A stretch of DNA of 53,416 nt. Source: Desulfobulbaceae bacterium (lineage in GTDB: Bacteria > Desulfobacterota > Desulfobulbia > Desulfobulbales > Desulfocapsaceae). The translations under genes and the position numbers were made by a program. Numbering within the stretch: the stretch's first letter is position 1; the number at the start of each line of letters is the position of its first letter. Under the pieces are notes generated by a model that saw only the letters and a list, made by a program, of their open reading frames with translations, had not been told where the DNA came from and ran no database searches. The DNA is taken from contig JAABSV010000027.1 in NCBI GenBank assembly GCA_011390165.1, positions 1 to 53,416 of the forward strand. Direction: 5' to 3'. Positions 15,693-24,595 of the stretch are shown here, piece by piece.

Positions 15693-18410
15693 ATGAAACG
15701 GCTTGCCTTCATCGTGCCGGCGATACTGGCTGGGGCAGTGGTCGGGGAGAGCGGCATCCTGCGCAGCGGCCTGGGGGGGGCGCTTCTCGGGCTCTGCCTG
15801 GGACTGATCTTTGCCGAACTGCTGGCGCTGCGAAAAAGGGTCGACGAACTCGTTCAACCACCGGCAGAATCGCCAACCAGGGCTGCCCGCCAGGCAGAAG
15901 TGAACCGGGAGGAGGTACTTTTTTGCCCGATCCCGGAAGATTCTTCCAATCAACCTGACCCGGCACAGCAGCCCGACCGGCAGTCGAAAGGAATGGACCT
16001 TGCCGCCCGGGTGGGTGGTTGGCGGTTCGGAGTTGTGGACCGCTTTTTTGGCTTCCTCGGCAAAGGAGGCCAAAACGCCCTCGCCACCTTTCAACGGGTG
16101 TCAGGTTTTTTTACCGGCGGCAATCCGGTGTTGCGTGCCGGCATTGTCATTCTCTTCTTCGGGGTCTCCTTTCTGGTCAAATACGCGGCCCAGCGCGGTC
16201 TGCTGCCCCTCGAGTTCCGCCTTGCCGCCGCTGCCGCCGGCGGCTTCATCCTGCTCGCTACCGGCTGGCGGCTGCGCTGGAAGGAGGGCGGCTATGGCCT
16301 CGTCCTGCAGGGTGGCGGGATCGGTATCCTCTACCTGGTAGTTTTTGGCGCCGGCAGGCTCTACGGCCTGCTGCCGCCGCTCTTCGCCTTTGTGCTGCTG
16401 GTCCTGCTGGTGGGGTTCTCCTGCCTGCTGGCGGTCTTGCAGAATAGCCGCTCTCTGGCCTTCTTCGCTGCCATCGGCGGCTTTCTTGCCCCGGTGCTCA
16501 TGTCCACCGGCAGCGGCAGCCATGTGCTCCTCTTCAGCTATTTTGCCCTGCTCAACGGCGGCATCGTGGCCATCGCCTGGTTCAAGGCCTGGCGGGAACT
16601 GAACCTGCTCGGCTTTTTCTGTACCTTCGGGATCGGCACCGTCTGGGGAAGCGGCGGCTATCAGCCGGAACATTTTGCCACCACCGAGCCTTTCCTGCTG
16701 CTTTTCTTCCTCTTCTATCTCGCCATCTCCATCCTCTTTGCCCTGCGCCAGCCCCTTAACCTGCGGGGCTTTATCGATGGCCCGCTGGTGTTCGGCCTGC
16801 CGCTCATCGCCACCGCCCTGCAGTATTTTCTGGTGCGGGACTTTCCCTACGGCATGGCCTTTTCGGCTCTTGCTTTCGGCTTTTTCTATCTGGTCATGGC
16901 CTGGGTGATCTGGAAAAGAGTTGCCGCCCACCTGCGCCTTCTTGCCGAGACCTTTCTCGCTCTGGGGGTAATTTTTACCACGCTGACCATTCCGCTGGCC
17001 CTGGATAGCCACTGGTCGGGGGCGATCTGGGCCGTGGAGGGGGCCGGAATGGTGTGGGTTGGCGCCCGGCAGGGGCGGGTTCTGGCCCGCTATGCCGGCC
17101 TGGCCCTGCAACTGGCGGCCGGGGCGATTTTTCTCACCTCCGTCTATTATCCCTTCGAGAGCACACTCTTTGCCAACAGATATTACCTTGGCTGCCTTTT
17201 CCTGGCCTTGAGCGGCTTCTTCTCCGCCCATGTGCTGGACCGCCAGGCAAGCGAGGTGACGGCCTTTGAGCGCTTCTTGCCCCTGCCACTGCTGACGCTT
17301 GCCACCATCTGGTGGTATATCGGCGGCCTGCAGGAGATCGACCGCCACTTTGCCACGGCCCAGGAGGGAAACGCTCTGCTCCTCTATCTTTCCGCAACCG
17401 CTATTCTGGCCGGCTTTGCCGGCGAGAAGTTGGGCTGGCACCGCCTGGCCCTGGTGCTGCTCCTCCAATTACCCGGGATGGTTGCCGCTCTCTTCCATCG
17501 GCTGTCCTCCGGCCACACGACACACCTGCTGGAAGGCTGGGGGCTGGCCGCCTGGGGAATTGCCTTTTTTGTCCTCTACCGGATTCTCTACCACTTCAGC
17601 AGATATTGGCCGGCCAGAATCGGTGGCTGGTACCATGCCGTGTCTCTCTGGCTCCTCGTTTTTGTGCTTAGCCATGAGAGTGCCTGGCTGGTCAAGCAGC
17701 TCCCCTTTACCGGCCCGGCGTGGGTGGCGGCGACTTGGGCCCTGATCCCTGTCGCCAGCACCCTTCTCCTGCTGCACCTGGCAAAAACAAACAGCTGGCC
17801 GGTCGGCAGGGATCCGGACACCTATCTCGGGCCGGGCGCCGGCGGACCGGCCTTCGCCATGATCATCTGGCTGCTGGTCTCCTGTACCTCTTCGGGCAAC
17901 CCAAGCCCCCTGCCCTATCTCCCCATCCTCAACCCGGTTGAACTGCTCGGTTTGGCCATTTTCTGCACTCTGATCATGCGGGCGATGGCCAACCGGGGTC
18001 GTTGGCAGGGTTGGCGGAACAGCCTGGTTTCCTGGTGCTTTCCCCTGGTCGGCCTGTTGTTTTTCGGCTGGCTGAACTGTGTCGTGGCCAGAATCGTGCA
18101 CTATTACGCAGGGGTGCGCTACGATATCGGGGCCCTGTACCTTTCCACCATCTACCAGGCCGCCATCGCCGCCGTCTGGGGTTTCGGGGCCTTGGCGATT
18201 ACCATCTGGGCTGCCCGGCACCAGTCACGGACCATCTGGATTGTCGGGGCGGCACTCCTCGCCCTGACCGTGGCCAAGCTGCTGCTGATCGACCTGTCCG
18301 GAACCGGCACAGTCGCCCGGATCGTCTCCTTTCTCGTTGTCGGGGTTCTTATGCTGATAATCGGCTATTTTTCGCCGATGCCCCCCAAACACAAGGAAAA
18401 CCCGTCATGA
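15693..18410 (+). CDS. DUF2339 polytopic membrane protein
   Basis: A very hydrophobic protein of about 905 residues with more than twenty predicted membrane segments, of the DUF2339 family (function unknown; envelope-located). A short charged, Pro/Gln-rich linker at about 50-110 follows the first two segments, and then an almost continuous series of helices (GNPVLRAGIVILFFGVSFLV is the family-typical first block). The start is uncertain: ATG 15693 puts a hydrophobic helix at the N-terminus, while 15663 or 15558 would add up to 45 residues without a better ribosome site. The stop overlaps the next ATG (ATGA), so it is coupled to the DUF3999 gene, a pairing also seen in other genomes. Confidence 0.85.
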   Translation: MKRLAFIVPAILAGAVVGESGILRSGLGGALLGLCLGLIFAELLALRKRVDELVQPPAESPTRAARQAEVNREEVLFCPIPEDSSNQPDPAQQPDRQSKGMDLAARVGGWRFGVVDRFFGFLGKGGQNALATFQRVSGFFTGGNPVLRAGIVILFFGVSFLVKYAAQRGLLPLEFRLAAAAAGGFILLATGWRLRWKEGGYGLVLQGGGIGILYLVVFGAGRLYGLLPPLFAFVLLVLLVGFSCLLAVLQNSRSLAFFAAIGGFLAPVLMSTGSGSHVLLFSYFALLNGGIVAIAWFKAWRELNLLGFFCTFGIGTVWGSGGYQPEHFATTEPFLLLFFLFYLAISILFALRQPLNLRGFIDGPLVFGLPLIATALQYFLVRDFPYGMAFSALAFGFFYLVMAWVIWKRVAAHLRLLAETFLALGVIFTTLTIPLALDSHWSGAIWAVEGAGMVWVGARQGRVLARYAGLALQLAAGAIFLTSVYYPFESTLFANRYYLGCLFLALSGFFSAHVLDRQASEVTAFERFLPLPLLTLATIWWYIGGLQEIDRHFATAQEGNALLLYLSATAILAGFAGEKLGWHRLALVLLLQLPGMVAALFHRLSSGHTTHLLEGWGLAAWGIAFFVLYRILYHFSRYWPARIGGWYHAVSLWLLVFVLSHESAWLVKQLPFTGPAWVAATWALIPVASTLLLLHLAKTNSWPVGRDPDTYLGPGAGGPAFAMIIWLLVSCTSSGNPSPLPYLPILNPVELLGLAIFCTLIMRAMANRGRWQGWRNSLVSWCFPLVGLLFFGWLNCVVARIVHYYAGVRYDIGALYLSTIYQAAIAAVWGFGALAITIWAARHQSRTIWIVGAALLALTVAKLLLIDLSGTGTVARIVSFLVVGVLMLIIGYFSPMPPKHKENPS

Positions 18411-19870
18411 ACATCTGCTTGCTCCCGGTGCTGCTGCTGAGCACCGTCACCGCGGCCGCGGCCGGCCTGACCCCGGACGATTTTGCCCGCGGCTTCCCCC
18501 TGCAGGTGCCGGCAGGCGGGGCGATGTACAGTCTGGAAATCCCCGCCGAGTTGTATCGGACCGTGCGCCACCACAGCCTTGCCGATGTCGGGGTTTTCAA
18601 CGCCGCCGGCGAACCGCTGCCGCACAGCATTCAACCGGCCGGCACTGTCGAGGCGGAGGGCGAGCGGCGGGAGGTGCCGTTTTTCCCCCTCTCGGCAGAA
18701 AACCTGCACCGCGGCGGCAATCTGGCCATACGGGTGGCGAGAAGCCCGGGGGGCGATATCCTTGAGGTGCAGAGCACGGCAACGGAGGAGGACGACTCTC
18801 CGGCCGGCTATCTTCTGGACATCAGTCGGTTCGCCAACGCCCTGAACGCCCGGAACACCCCGAACGTTCCGAACGCCCCGAACCCCTTAAGAGCACTGGA
18901 ATTCAAATGGCAGAACGATGGAGAGGGGGCAATCACCACTCTGCACATCGAAAGCAGTGACGATCTGCTCCATTGGCAGACCCTTGTCAGCCGGGGCGTT
19001 CTGGCCGAATTGCGTTTCCGGGGCCAGCTGATCCGGCAGAACACCATCGCGCTGCCCCGGGTGAAGGCCAGGTATCTGCGGATCGGCTGGCCGACGGCCA
19101 GCGCCGGCCCCAGATTTTTGGCGGTTCACGGCCTGTTCCGGGCCGGGGCGGACAGTGGTCTGCACTGGCTGCCCCCTCTGCCCGCCGAGGGCGGTGAGAG
19201 TGGCGGCAAAAGTGGCGGCAAAATGGAGATCTTCTACACCCTGGCGCACCGGATCAGCCCTGCGGCGATGCGCGTCTCATTCCCGGAAGAGAACTCCTTT
19301 GCCTCCCTGGCCCTCTATTCCCGACAGGATGAGGGGCAACAGTGGCAGAAGCGGTGTGAAAAACCCTTTTACCACCTGCGCGTCGATGAACTGATTGCCG
19401 AAGATACGCTCTGCACCTTCGCACCGGCCGCAGACACCCTCTGGCGGCTGGTAGTGCGGGAGGACGGCGCCGCCTTCGGCCAGGGCCGATGGCCGGCACT
19501 TGCCTTTGGCTATCAGCCCCGTGAACTGACCTTTGTCGGCCGAGGCAGCCCACCCTTTCTGCTCGCCTTCGGTTCCGGCAAGCCGCTGGCCGAGCTGCAA
19601 CAGTACAGCACCGATGTCGCCGCCGTGGTCGGCCGGGACGTCATGTACGGCAAGGGCGACAGTGTGGAACCGGTCGACAGCGCCCTCTTCCGCCGAGCCG
19701 AAGTGGGGGTGGCGGTCGAACTCGGCGGCGACAAGGCCCTGCTGCCGCCTGCGCCCCCCCCGCCCTGGCGCACCTGGCTCCTCTGGCTGGTCCTGGTCGC
19801 CGGGGTCGTGGCCCTTGCCGCCATGGCCCGGTCGCTCTTCAGGGAGATGGCCGTGCAGCGGAAAGAATAA
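18407..19870 (+). CDS. DUF3999 periplasmic/membrane protein
   Basis: A 487-residue protein of the DUF3999 family, the usual partner of DUF2339 proteins; the biochemical role is unknown. It has a cleavable-looking signal peptide (residues 1-19, ending AAAAG), a long extracytoplasmic region built of beta-rich segments (SLEIPAELYRTV, ARYLRIGWP, FFYHLRV-like blocks), and one C-terminal membrane helix at about 453-473 followed by a short basic tail. An unusual Asn/Pro-rich run at about 145-160 (NARNTPNVPNAPNP) is encoded by imperfect 9-base GAACGCCCC-like repeats and could be a replication-slippage insert. Translationally coupled to DUF2339. Confidence 0.85.
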   Translation: MNICLLPVLLLSTVTAAAAGLTPDDFARGFPLQVPAGGAMYSLEIPAELYRTVRHHSLADVGVFNAAGEPLPHSIQPAGTVEAEGERREVPFFPLSAENLHRGGNLAIRVARSPGGDILEVQSTATEEDDSPAGYLLDISRFANALNARNTPNVPNAPNPLRALEFKWQNDGEGAITTLHIESSDDLLHWQTLVSRGVLAELRFRGQLIRQNTIALPRVKARYLRIGWPTASAGPRFLAVHGLFRAGADSGLHWLPPLPAEGGESGGKSGGKMEIFYTLAHRISPAAMRVSFPEENSFASLALYSRQDEGQQWQKRCEKPFYHLRVDELIAEDTLCTFAPAADTLWRLVVREDGAAFGQGRWPALAFGYQPRELTFVGRGSPPFLLAFGSGKPLAELQQYSTDVAAVVGRDVMYGKGDSVEPVDSALFRRAEVGVAVELGGDKALLPPAPPPPWRTWLLWLVLVAGVVALAAMARSLFREMAVQRKE

Positions 19871-20002
19871 CCCTTCAGCCCCCTTGGCGCCTTTGCCGCG
19901 CAAACCGGTTTCGGTGAAAACGATCGCAAACTGTTCGAGCTGTTTGTTGACATGCGCCTTGGTGTTGTTCCTGACGGTGTCACGTTGCAAGAGAAATTAT
20001 AA
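19871..20002 (+). pseudogene. Unidentified coding-like fragment
   Basis: After the DUF3999 stop the same frame stays open for 43 codons to a TAA at 20000-20002. The last 33 codons look like real protein (QTGFGENDRKLFELFVDMRL and then GVVPDGVTLQEKL). There is no start codon or ribosome site. I do not recognise the family; it reads as the C-terminus of a larger lost gene next to the rhuM remnant. Confidence 0.35.
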
Positions 20003-20028
20003 ACCATTCACAAGATAGTGGAGTTGTA

Positions 20029-20328
20029 ATGGAGCCATCTTCCCATCAGCAACAGACTTGTTCCAATCCCGGTACCATCATCCTCTTCCAGACTGAAGAC
20101 GGCAACACCCGGTTGGATGTCCGACTGCAGGAGGATACTGTCTGGCTCTCGTTGAACCAGATGGCAGAACTGTTTGACCGGAATAAATCGGTTATCTCCA
20201 GACACCTTGGAAACATCTTTCGGGAAGGGGAGTTGAGCAGGGCGGCAGTTGTTGCAAAAAATGCAACAACTGCCGCCGATGGCAAGACCTACCAGGTGGA
20301 CTTTCAGTGTTCTATGCGGGTGGGCTGA
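20029..20328 (+). pseudogene. RhuM-family N-terminal remnant
   Basis: About 85 residues match the N-terminal part of RhuM/virulence-RhuM proteins (a family common in islands, with a putative DNA-binding and Fic/Doc-linked architecture): TIILFQTEDGNTRLDVRLQE, then DTVWLSLNQMAELFDRNKSV and NIFREGELS. Family members continue for 200 or more residues with an NLDxIIxVGYRV block. Here the match ends at TAADGKTYQVDF and the frame runs into a stop after seven unrelated codons. A 28-base inverted stretch at about 20243-20276 (GGCGGCAGTTGTTGCA... mirrored) lies inside. The 190 bases to the next gene hold an open frame without a start (a signal-peptide-like LVVLASTTAHAAEG), perhaps another relic. Confidence 0.7.
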
Positions 20329-20520
20329 AAGACAGGCCTAAAGCATTCCTCATCACTTTCTATTTTTTTCCTAATGAAAGTAGCGCTACTGTAGCAGTGA
20401 GAATCAGGTTGTCCTGTTCTCGGCCTGGTGGTGTTGGCAAGTACCACGGCTCATGCTGCAGAAGGTCCATACGAACTGACCACAGGTCGCCGACTGACCG
20501 CGTCTTTTATGATCCCCTCC

Positions 20521-22335
20521 ATGCCTAAGGCGCTTTTCGCAATCAGTTCTCTTGGCCTGGGCCATGCCACGCGCAGCTTGGCCGTTCTGCGTGACTTCCT
20601 CCGTCAGGGATACGCGGTCACTGTGATTTGTGACGGTGCCGCCCTCTCCTTTCTCCAGCGGGAACTTGGTCCGGATACAGCGGTCAGTTTTCACCAGATC
20701 ACCGACTACCCGCCACTGGAGAGGGGCACAGGCTGGCGCTTCTACTGGTACCTGCTGGTTGATCTTCTGAAAACCTGGCTGTTGATCAAAAAAGAGCACA
20801 GGTTGGTCAAGCCACTGGTAGATGGCTATGACCTTATCTTCAGTGACGGCCGGTATGGAATCCGGAGCCAGTTTGTACCAAGTTACATACTTACCCATCA
20901 AATCGCCTTCATTCCGCCCAAAGGTTTATCTTTTACTTTCGGGATTACCAAGTATCTCAACCACCTTTCTTTACGAAAATTTGATCGCATCCTGATTCCC
21001 GACTTTCCGGATCAGCAGCATAACCTGAGTGGCGCACTGGCCCATACCCGAGGTTCAATACCCACAGGTCATTGCTTTGTGGGCATTTTGTCTTCCTATC
21101 AACCGCTAAATGTTGTTCAGGATATTGATTACCTGTTTATTGTTAGTGGCTATCTTGTCGAACATAAAAACCATTTTGTCGGTGAGTTGCTCAGGCAGGC
21201 CACGCAATTGGAGGGGCGGAAAGTGTTTGTTCTTGGCACCGATCAGGGCAACGACAACCAGTCAGCGGTTGCGGTGCAGCCAGATATACAGGTCTATGGA
21301 ATGGTCAGTGGCAAATTGCGCCAGGAGATGTTTAACCGCGCCCGCAGAATAATTTCCCGAGCCGGCTATTCAACGGTTATGGATCTGGTTGAACATGGCA
21401 GGAGAGCCTTGCTTATTCCTACTCCAAACCAGACCGAGCAGGAGTATCTGGCGGCATATCTTGGCGGCCGAAACCATTTTGCCACGCGTTGGCAAAATGA
21501 CCAATTTGATCTGCTGCAGGCTGTTGCGGAGAGTGAGCAAATGGCGCAATTTGTACCGCCTTGGACCACCCGGGAGACATTGCGTCGAATCACTGCCTGT
21601 ATTGAACCGATGCTGCACAAGCAGTTTTTTTCCATCATCGTTCCCGCCCATAATGAAGAAGCCGAACTTTTACCTACCCTGCACGCTCTTCTGGCTCAGG
21701 ATTACCCCGGCGAGCGCTACGAAATCCTGATTGTCGAAAACGGTTCGGCCGACGCTACGCTTGAAATCGCACAATCAGTCGCCCGCAATTCCCGGGCAAC
21801 TTGCCGGATCTCCGTCCTGCAGTGTTCGCAAGGGGTCTCAATTGCCAAAAACACCGGCTTGTACAACACCTCTGACAGATCTGACTGGGTCATTTTCTGT
21901 GACGCCGATACCCGTCTCGGGCCGTTTTTCCTGCGTCACCTGAACACTTGGCTGAACCGGAACGGAGAGAGGCTGAGCGTTGGTACGGCGAAAATTTCCC
22001 CCCACTCACGTGCTCACAGGTATGCCCGGTTGTGGTTTACCTTGTTCAACCTGCTTCATCGCCTCACCAGAACCTCTTTTTCCCTGCAGTTTGCCAGGAC
22101 CGCCGTTGCTCGCCAGGTTGGTTTTGATGAAAGCCTGCAACTGGCCGAAGACCTTCTTTTCCTTCGTCGTTGTCGCGAATACGGCCACTTTTTTTTCCTT
22201 CCCACCGACCAGGTGTCAACTTCAGTCCGCCGCTTTGCCGCAAACGGTTATTTCCGACAGAGTATGCGCTGGCTGGTCGAAAGCCTCCTGCCGCTACGTG
22301 TACAAAGAAGAAAGAGCTATGACGTGGTCCGTTGA
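20521..22335 (+). CDS. Two-domain glycosyltransferase (GT28/MurG-like + GT2)
   Basis: A 604-residue fusion. Residues 1 to about 365 form a GT-B fold like MurG/UGT (ALFAISSLGLGHATRSLAVL at the N-terminus; IISRAGYSTVMDLVEHGRRA and LLIPTPNQTEQEYLA as donor-binding C-terminal motifs). Residues about 375-600 are a GT2 domain (FFSIIVPAHNEEAELLPTLH, VENGSADATLEIA, FCDADTRLG as the DxD motif, QLAEDLLFLRRC as the ED catalytic region). One polypeptide could thus add two sugars to a membrane-linked acceptor. The open frame starts further upstream at a GTG (20428), but ATG 20521 begins the domain. Its last 17 bases overlap the DedA gene. Confidence 0.88.
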   Translation: MPKALFAISSLGLGHATRSLAVLRDFLRQGYAVTVICDGAALSFLQRELGPDTAVSFHQITDYPPLERGTGWRFYWYLLVDLLKTWLLIKKEHRLVKPLVDGYDLIFSDGRYGIRSQFVPSYILTHQIAFIPPKGLSFTFGITKYLNHLSLRKFDRILIPDFPDQQHNLSGALAHTRGSIPTGHCFVGILSSYQPLNVVQDIDYLFIVSGYLVEHKNHFVGELLRQATQLEGRKVFVLGTDQGNDNQSAVAVQPDIQVYGMVSGKLRQEMFNRARRIISRAGYSTVMDLVEHGRRALLIPTPNQTEQEYLAAYLGGRNHFATRWQNDQFDLLQAVAESEQMAQFVPPWTTRETLRRITACIEPMLHKQFFSIIVPAHNEEAELLPTLHALLAQDYPGERYEILIVENGSADATLEIAQSVARNSRATCRISVLQCSQGVSIAKNTGLYNTSDRSDWVIFCDADTRLGPFFLRHLNTWLNRNGERLSVGTAKISPHSRAHRYARLWFTLFNLLHRLTRTSFSLQFARTAVARQVGFDESLQLAEDLLFLRRCREYGHFFFLPTDQVSTSVRRFAANGYFRQSMRWLVESLLPLRVQRRKSYDVVR

Positions 22336-22984
22336 TCTTTTTTCCTCCGCCGGCATGCTCGAAGTCCTCTCCGGCCATCAAAACCTGGCGTACCTCATTC
22401 TCTTTCTGGGTGCATTTTTTGAGACATTGATTCCCCTATCCTTTTTTGTGTATGGCGAGATCTTTTTCCTGTCCGGGGCGGTTTTGGCCGGTGCCGGGAC
22501 TTTGTACTGGCCGGTGGTGGCGGCAGCATTGTTTCTCGGGGGAATTCTCGGCGATAATGCCAGTTATTGGCTGGGGCGCAGGTTTGGTCTGCGCCTCTAC
22601 GACACCCTTGGCAACTGGCCGATAGTCGGGCGATTCCTCTCGCCAGAGCGCTACTGTCGGGGAGCCGGTTTTTTTGCCCGTCATGGCCCGTGGGCGGTTT
22701 TTCTGGCTCGTCTTGCCGGACCATTCTCCTGGATCGTTCCTTCGTTGGCCGGGGCGTACCGAATGCCGTATCCGACCTTCACTCTCTACAACATTCTCGG
22801 GGTGGTGGCTGGTATTGGCCAATTTTTGCTGTTTGGGTATTTCCTCGGCCACAATCTCGAAAAGTTGTCGCAGTGGCTGGAGTGTAGCGGGATGCTTCTC
22901 GTGGTCCTGTTGCTGGTTTTTTTTGCTGTGCTGCTCTGGTTTTTTCGGGCAAAGATCAATTTCTGTGGCAATGGCAAATTATAG
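22319..22984 (+). CDS. DedA/SNARE-associated family membrane protein
   Basis: A 221-residue inner-membrane protein of the DedA superfamily, whose members flip or recycle lipid carriers such as undecaprenyl phosphate and aid membrane-potential homeostasis. It shows the N-terminal re-entrant region (LGAFFETLIPLSFFVYGEIF), the conserved GDNASYWLGRRFG motif, the FFARHGPWAVFLARLAGPF motif with the functional arginine, and C-terminal helices. The start overlaps the end of the two-domain glycosyltransferase, suggesting translation coupling and a joint role in lipid-linked glycan metabolism. Confidence 0.9.
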   Translation: MTWSVDLFSSAGMLEVLSGHQNLAYLILFLGAFFETLIPLSFFVYGEIFFLSGAVLAGAGTLYWPVVAAALFLGGILGDNASYWLGRRFGLRLYDTLGNWPIVGRFLSPERYCRGAGFFARHGPWAVFLARLAGPFSWIVPSLAGAYRMPYPTFTLYNILGVVAGIGQFLLFGYFLGHNLEKLSQWLECSGMLLVVLLLVFFAVLLWFFRAKINFCGNGKL

Positions 22985-23098
22985 GCTGTCATATCTCATA
23001 ATCTCCATGCCCAGACTGACTGGGTTTACCGTCAATCGTTCGCATATGGCTGTTCGCCCGGGCCTCTCAATTTCCCACAACCCTTTTCCTGGAACCCC

Positions 23099-24427
23099 AT
23101 GACTAAAAAAGCATTTATCCTCGATACCAACGTCATCCTCCATGACAGTTCCTGCCTCTATAACTTTGCTGAGCACGACATCATTATCCCGATCACTGTT
23201 CTCGAGGAGCTGGATCATTTTAAAAAAGGCCAACAGATCATCAACTACCACGCCCGCCAGTTTGTCCGCAGCCTCGACGAACTGAGTGCCGAACGGCTCT
23301 TCAATGGCGGTTTGCCGATCGGCCCCGACCGGGGCAATGTGGTTATTCGCCTGGAAAGCCCGATGCATGCAGCTTTGTTGGCAAGTTTTCCGGCCCGCGA
23401 CAAACCAGACCACCGTATTCTCAATATCGCCTATCATGTTGCCGAAGAGAATACCCACCGGGAAGTGGTACTGGTCAGCAAGGACGTCAACCTGCGGATG
23501 AAGGCCCGCTCGCTCGGCCTGCTCTCCGAGGATTACACCACCGACCATGTGCGCGACCCGGATAAACTGTATCCAGGCTGTCGACTGATAAACGATGTAG
23601 AGGACGGCCTGCTTGATGCGCTCTATTCTGCCGAGGGAACGGTTACCGACGGCAGCCTGATGACGATTGACCCACCGCTGGTGAACAATGAATACCTGAT
23701 TCTCAGAAATAGCCGCAAATCCGCCCTGGCGGTTTACCGCCGGGAACTCGACCAACTGATCAGGGTCCGCAAACAGACGGTCTACGGGATCTCCCCCCGC
23801 AACGCCGAACAGAGCTTTGCCGTGCACGCCCTGCTCGATCTCAGCATCCCCCTGGTGACCATCAGCGGCAAAGCCGGCACCGGCAAGACCCTGCTTGCCC
23901 TGGCCGCAGCCCTTGAGAGCCGTAAGCGCTACCAGCAGATCCTGCTTACCCGGCCGATTGTCCCGCTCTCCAATAAGGATATCGGCTACTTGCCCGGAGA
24001 TATCAATTCAAAAATCGGCCCGTACATGCAGCCCCTCTATGACAACCTCGGGGTGATCCGCGGCCAGTTCGCTGCGAGCAGCGATACTGCCAAGCGATTG
24101 CAGAAGATGCAGGATGACGGGAAGCTGATGATTGAGCCCCTTGCCTATATCCGCGGGCGGAGTCTGGTCAAAAAATATATGATCGTTGATGAGGCCCAAA
24201 ATCTTACCCCCCATGAGGTAAAGACCATTATCACCCGGGCCGGCGAGGGAACCAAAATTGTCCTGACCGGTGATGTCCAGCAGATTGATCATCCCTATCT
24301 GGACATACACTCAAATGGCCTCAGTTCGCTGATCGATCGGATGCAGGGTCAGCACCTCTACGCCCATATCGATCTGCAGAAGGGCGAACGTTCGGAACTT
24401 GCCGAACTGGCCAGCGACCTGCTCTGA
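23099..24427 (+). CDS. PhoH2-type PIN-domain/PhoH ATPase
   Basis: A 442-residue protein that joins a PIN ribonuclease domain (about 1-145; D9 in ILDTNVILHD, E36/E37 in VLEELDHF, D129 in VSKDVNL) to a PhoH ATP-binding domain (about 230-440; Walker A GKAGTGKT at 257-264, Walker B YMIVDEAQNL, and the ILTGDVQQID motif). Such PhoH2 proteins are RNA-unwinding, RNA-cutting enzymes and in some bacteria part of a toxin-antitoxin pair; no obvious antitoxin gene is adjacent. It is preceded by a 114-bp gap and followed by a GC-rich imperfect hairpin with T run at about 24434-24473. Confidence 0.93.
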   Translation: MTKKAFILDTNVILHDSSCLYNFAEHDIIIPITVLEELDHFKKGQQIINYHARQFVRSLDELSAERLFNGGLPIGPDRGNVVIRLESPMHAALLASFPARDKPDHRILNIAYHVAEENTHREVVLVSKDVNLRMKARSLGLLSEDYTTDHVRDPDKLYPGCRLINDVEDGLLDALYSAEGTVTDGSLMTIDPPLVNNEYLILRNSRKSALAVYRRELDQLIRVRKQTVYGISPRNAEQSFAVHALLDLSIPLVTISGKAGTGKTLLALAAALESRKRYQQILLTRPIVPLSNKDIGYLPGDINSKIGPYMQPLYDNLGVIRGQFAASSDTAKRLQKMQDDGKLMIEPLAYIRGRSLVKKYMIVDEAQNLTPHEVKTIITRAGEGTKIVLTGDVQQIDHPYLDIHSNGLSSLIDRMQGQHLYAHIDLQKGERSELAELASDLL

Positions 24428-24595
24428 GTTGCCTGCCGTCTAGGGCGGAACCGGCAGCAGGGGAGATTTTTTCACCAGCTACCCCGAACGCCCTCCGCCC
24501 TCACCAAAACCTATCAGAAACGCAACCTGTTCCTGACATTTCCCACGGTATACTGCACCATCCGGATCTTTCCACAACTCTCAGGGACCATCGAT

